Program-made: the position numbers and the translations under genes | Assembly: GCA_946811695.1 (NCBI GenBank) | Contig: OX328123.1 | Span: forward strand, 16,032,538-16,096,537 | Reading direction: 5' to 3' | Length of the DNA: 64,000 nucleotides | From: Gonocerus acuteangulatus | Lineage: Eukaryota; Arthropoda; Insecta; Hemiptera; Coreidae | Notes under the pieces: model-generated | Seen by the model: only the letters and a program-made list of their open reading frames with translations | Databases searched by the model: none | Told to the model about the DNA's origin: nothing | Shown here: in pieces, positions 59,804-64,000 of the stretch | How positions within the stretch are numbered: the first letter of the stretch is position 1 | Layout: every line of letters starts with the position of its first letter

Positions 59804-60161
59804 AGACTAATTTATTACTTGTACATTAGGCCTATGTTACTTTCTGCATGTCCTATTTGGTCTATGAGATGTGAAATCAACAAGAGAAAATTTCTGGTGA
59901 CTCAAAATAAATCCTTGAGATTCATTGGTTCTTTTCCCAAATGGACTCCTAACATGCATATACATCAAGTTCTTGACATTCCTACAATAAGTCAATACGG
60001 GGTCTCCCGTGGTCTAATGGCTAGCGCCTTGGATTCATAAGCGGGAGATGGTGGGTTCGATTCCCAACCTCCGGCAGGAATTTTCTCATCCCACGGCTCG
60101 CTGGGAAAATTCCTCGCTGCACCCTGGATGTCGGCGCTAATGACCTAGATGTAGATGCGCC

Positions 60162-60214
<53 letters not shown>

Positions 60215-60537
60215 AGTCAATACATAATTAAACAGGCAGAGCACTTCTTTGTAGCATGTCAAAACAGCATGTATTAGCATATTGCTGATATAGTTAACTA
60301 TAATTATAACAGCCTAAATTAAAAGCATTACAAATGTACGAGGCTTAAGCATATTACTTTTTAAGTTTATGTTTATAGGGTTTTGTTGGTGTATTTTTCC
60401 CTTATAATATTTTAGTTATAAAAATGAAATAGATATAGGTAATTTAGATTAGTTTTAAAAGCCATAGCTTGGATACTTGCATTATTTTGATTGTAAAATT
60501 TGTTTATATTTTTGTAGAATAAAATTCTTTTAACTCT
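59804..60537 (+). pseudogene. Jockey-like non-LTR RT C-terminal fragment
   Basis: RLIYYLYIRPMLLSACPIWS, then NKSLRFIGSFPKW and VLDIPTISQY; after removal of the SINE the frame continues IIKQAEHFFVACQNSMY and stops. The pattern LYIRPML..ACPIW...Q.K.LR is the end of Jockey-type reverse transcriptases. TTGCAAGCATAT / TTGCAAGAATAT (59792-59803, 60538-60549) is the target duplication. Confidence 0.85.
59999..60210 (+). mobile_element. T1 SINE, full length, perfect 13-bp target duplication
   Basis: Head GGGGTCTCCCGTGGTCTAATGG, B box GGTTCGATTCCC, common tail, A45 run. AATAAGTCAATAC flanks it exactly (59986-59998, 60211-60223) and its removal restores the Jockey-like frame. Confidence 0.95.
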
Positions 60538-60589
60538 TTGCAAGAATATGAAAACGATTTTTTTCGCGCGAATTTCGCCCGACAAACCA

Positions 60590-61384
60590 TATTGGGAATA
60601 TCAAACAAACTATTTCCGTTTATAAATAATTATGTGATTAACTTAAAGCATTTGATATGGATATTTGTCGTCAAAAAAGGCATCTATGGTTATTTATTCT
60701 ACAGCTTAAATAACAGTTATAATTTTACTAACGTTTTAAGATCATTTTCATCAGACAAATCCCGAAATTTTTGAGGGTTTTATAAATACTCCATTCATCC
60801 TTTAGTATTTAACTGTAACAGAGATTGAAAAAAAAAAAGCTCTCACTGCAAAGGCAATTAATTTAGCAGATCCATTGTTCCATACGGCCTCATTTAGGAA
60901 GAGTTGGCTCATATTGTTTGGAGAATTTTACCCTCCCTCCCCCTTTCAGCTCAAAACGGATTGATTTCATTAGCATTCCTAATCAAGGCTCCATCATGTT
61001 ATTAACTTAGCTAAGGGAGAATTTACATACTCCTATTTGCAATGTTACCTTCTGCTCATAACAAAAACCATGAATTGAGCCTCTACACTGAGAGCTGGTA
61101 ACGCACTTGTCATGAAGTGTTTTATGCACCTTGAAATTTTGCTATAATGTACCTCTTAGGTAGATAAGAAGGTAAATGTGTGTTGGCTAGACATACCGTG
61201 GAACAGCAGGTACCACGTATAGAAGAAAGGTTTAAAAACATAATGCCCAAAAATAGAGTTTTATTCAGAAGCCAACTATCATTAATGTAAAAAAGTCGCA
61301 AATTAATGCAATTTTACCATGAATAATATGTAATATGTGCGGTTAATACGTAAATTAAAAAAAAACAAAACTGGAAGTACCTAT
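60590..61384. other. Unassigned DNA inside family A copy 5
   Basis: No gene or recognised repeat. Confidence 0.45.
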
Positions 61385-61509
61385 TTTAGCCCTTTCCTCC
61401 GAAGGAAAGTAGCTATTGAGGTTGCACTCATGGCGGAATATTTGAAAAAATTTTTCAAATCTTTATCGATCCTACCTAGTCAAAACCGAAAATGACCTCC
61501 GTTAAAATT

Positions 61510-61552
<43 letters not shown>

Positions 61553-62377
61553 TGTCTGTTAACACGATAGTGACCAGAGTTTTTGTTTTTTCGTCACGAA
61601 ACTTGGTATACAGCGTTCAATTAACAAACGATTGAACGAGTTCGTTTACCCCGGACCCAAAACACTAATTTGACCATGCCAGCAATAGTTTTTGATATAT
61701 TTCAACGAAACGTAGAATTCTTAGTGGCAATCTACAGAGAAAAATATGTTATAAAAATAAACTAAATCGGTCCATTAGGAGGGGAGGGGTTACTTCTGAC
61801 CCACAATACCAATTCGCCACTACCAGCCATAATTTTTCTTATATTTCGACGAAACTCGGTATTCGTAGTGTTATCTACAGAGGAAAATGGGTTGTAAAAA
61901 TAAACTAAATCGGTTCATTTGGAGGGGGGGTTACTCCGGACCCAAATTACTAATATACTCAGACTGGTCGTAATTTCTGCTGTATTGTAACGAAACGCGA
62001 CATACGTCGTAACTCATGAGAAAGAAGTGTTGTAAAAATGAGCTAAATCAGTCTATCTGAAAGTGGGGTTTCCTTTATACTATATTTCAATAGAATTAGC
62101 CCGCCAGAAGCAGGTTCACAATGCCTCCGCAAGGAGCGCTTTCTACCACAAGTGGGACTGTATCCTGTTCCTGCGTCAGATCAAAATACAAAAATATGAA
62201 GATTTCTTGTATTTATTAAGTTGTGTAGTACCATGCATAAACATAAATCTGGGAGCAAATTAATTAGAAAGCTAATAATTACGGTATACTTAGCAAATTA
62301 TTGAGGAATACAGTCTACACTACCCAAATTCTGAGGAAAGTGCTTAGTTATGCAGCTCGTGGGTGACGGAATTTTTT
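61385..62377 (+). mobile_element. Family B repeat copy 3
   Basis: TTTTAGCCCTTTCCTCCGAA with hairpin, (TA)n at 61513-61550, internal units (CGAAACTCGGTATTCGTAG), end GAGGAAAGTGCTTAGTTATG and CAGCTCGTGGGTGACGGA. Confidence 0.75.
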
Positions 62378-62496
62378 AAAAATATTATATGAAGTTCGCT
62401 GCTATTTAAACACTTTCAATAAAGATAATTGAAAATACAGACAATTTTTGAAAGAACAGACAATTTTTGTGGGGTTTAATTATCAGCAAACAAAAA

Positions 62497-62842
62497 AATA
62501 AATGTTGCCTATAATATACTGCAATACGATGCGTGTAACCGTAGTGTGTGACTGAGAGCACCGATGAAAAAAAACAAAAACATAAATGTTGCCTATAATA
62601 TACTGCAATACGATGCGTGTAACCGTAGTGTGTGACTGAGAGCACCGATGAAAAAAACAAAAACAAAAATGTTGCCTATAATATACTGCAATACGATGCG
62701 TGTAACCGTAGTGTGTGACTGAGAGCACCGATGAAAAAAACAAAAACAAAAATGTTGCCTATAATATACTGCAATACGATGCGTGTAACCGTAGTGTGTG
62801 ACTGAGAGCACCGATGAAAAAAAAAAAAAAAAAAAAAAAAAA
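62497..62842. repeat. 83-bp tandem repeat, 4 units, ending in poly(A)
   Basis: TGTTGCCTATAATATACTGC starts at 62503, 62587, 62670 and 62753. Each unit ends in an A-rich stretch that varies by one base, and the last runs into an A25 tract. Confidence 0.93.
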
Positions 62843-62869
62843 ACTTAAACAAGAACCAAGGAATCTAAA

Positions 62870-63298
62870 TTTGCATCACGGAATCGGGCAATTTGTTTGG
62901 TCTATATTTAATAATTATTGTTTTTCCAGTGTTAATCAATCTGTGTTGTTCCAGGTATATAAACTAATCAGAGATCAATGCTGGGGAAACACTAATTATT
63001 AAAGAGATTCCAGACGAATCTCCATATTCCGCGATGAGAAGTTTGATTCCTTGATGCAGAATTTAGTGGTCTACAACATTTATTTAAGGGTTTCCGTCAA
63101 ACAGCAGATGTTGAGAAACTACCGGGATGTGGAATTTGAAAACCGTGGTTTTAGCAGGTTTTTTAGTTCCAATGCCTCTAGAAAGCATTTCTGGGCACAT
63201 GTTGATAGAAACATTTTTCCTCAGAATCGAATTTTTTATAAGAATCTTGAAGCTTATACACTATATTGGGCCCACCCTAATGTATCTATAAAGATTTG
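62870..63298 (+). other. Unrecognised open frames
   Basis: Two frames (62814-63002 and 63051-63299) encode aromatic- and Asn-rich peptides (NASRKHFWAHVDRNIFPQN). No family recognised. They may be remnants of another inserted element. Confidence 0.25.
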
Positions 63299-63689
63299 AA
63301 TCACCGTCACTCTCTTGATCGGATTCTGAGCTGTAACATTTTGTAGTCGGCAATTACGGATTGCATCACCTGGTCAACCTCGTAAACGGGTTTCCTTCGT
63401 ATTAAGAAAGGGAGGAACCCCGCTAAAAGAGATGCCGAGATTTATCCGTATGTATGAATAATATGAATGGGGTGTGAAAAAAAAAAATGACAAAGGTTGA
63501 CTTGGAGATAATTGGGTTTGTTGGTCAGATAATTCGTATTCATGAAAACCCTGCTCTCTGTCATAGCGACATTCGGAGTGGCTTTTATGTTTTACTTTTA
63601 TGTTTTACTATTAAAGCTGAAAGTTTTTCATTAAATGTATATTGCAACTATTTAAACAAAGTAAAGATGGAATGGTTGGGATTGGGCTA

Positions 63690-64000
63690 AATAAACCTCA
63701 ATATGATTTTGTTTTAAAAAATCTATATTTCGGACGTTTCGGCTACTCATTGGTAGCCTTCGTCAGCTAAAATGACAAAAAAAGAAATTAATACAGAAAC
63801 AAAAAAAAGTTTATAATTGTGATAGGTAACAGAACTATAAATACAATTAACTTATAAAATAACATATCGTCTTAAATTCTTTGAATGAGTAGAATGAAAA
63901 AGTAAATAGGTACAATAATTGATTTTAATAGTAATTAGTAACATTAATTGATTTTACAAAGAAATAAGAAACTACATACCATTGACAAATATAGTAGCTA
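63690..64000 (-). mobile_element. Penelope-like terminal repeat with hammerhead-like motif, runs off the window
   Basis: The minus strand shows AGCTGACGAAGGCTACCAAT, the stem GGCTAC/GTAGCC, then GAAACGTCCG. The surrounding sequence is AT-rich and continues past the window end. Confidence 0.6.

Larger units (their letters stand above)
59041..63427 (+). mobile_element. Family A repeat copy 5, enlarged by nested insertions
   Basis: Begins AAAAGTCCGAGAAACTGCGT with TTAGTGCGGTTCC. The interior is recognisable to 59803, resumes at about 60538-60590 (CGCGCGAATTTCGCCC), and the 3' part (TAGTCGGCAATTACGGATTG) ends AGGAACCCCGCTAAAA at 63427. Inserted in between are a Jockey-like fragment, a SINE, a family B copy and an 83-bp array. 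Confidence 0.7.

Overview
The window is AT-rich nuclear DNA from an arthropod, most likely an insect; the order cannot be read from the sequence. The evidence is two intron-containing genes for secreted RR-type cuticular proteins, GT-AG introns, TATA promoters, tRNA- and 5S-rRNA-headed SINEs, Helitrons, Penelope-like and non-LTR retroelement fragments, hAT-type MITEs and long (TA)n arrays. There is no bacterial operon structure, and almost every other open frame is repeat-derived.

Only two host genes can be supported, both on the minus strand. The gene at 8109-11014 has seven coding exons (485 aa) and its paralogue at 23013-27123 has five (298 aa). Both start with a 15-nt coding exon carrying five residues of the signal peptide. 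Both have a TATA box about 30 bp upstream of a matching start region. They differ mainly because the first gene carries two extra copies of a 291-nt phase-1 exon, and the second carries a 21-bp duplication in exon 4. The proteins combine a chitin-binding RR-like domain with Ala/Pro/Val-rich and repeated 97-residue modules separated by Lys-Lys-Arg sites.

The rest is layered repeats. 0.65-7 kb: two copies of a repeated family (A), a tRNA-headed SINE and a Helitron nested in a hAT MITE. 11-17 kb: SINEs, non-LTR debris and a CAGGGTGT inverted-repeat element. 18.2-20.6 kb: a non-LTR 3' end whose last 71 bp are repeated 17 times, then 72-bp and 121-bp arrays. 24.3-26.7 kb: a hAT MITE and a Helitron inside intron 1 of the second cuticle gene. 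28-33.8 kb: foldbacks, SINEs, family B copies and a 5S-SINE with a perfect 14-bp target duplication. 34.4-35.1 kb: a long hairpin. 37.6-43.2 kb: Penelope-like ends with hammerhead-like motifs, a 58-bp array, a Helitron split by a hAT MITE, and family A. 44.6-45.7 kb: an R2-clade retroelement relic. 46.6-51 kb: hAT MITEs, a Helitron and a 35-bp array made from the end of family A. 59-63.4 kb: a family A copy carrying a Jockey-like fragment, itself split by a SINE, and a family B copy.

The most unusual signals are the phase-1 exon expansion in the cuticle gene, two repeat families (A and B) whose inner inverted repeats differ in sequence yet keep the same pairing architecture (Helentron/HINE-like), one SINE tail joined to three different heads, and repeated conversion of transposon ends into tandem arrays.
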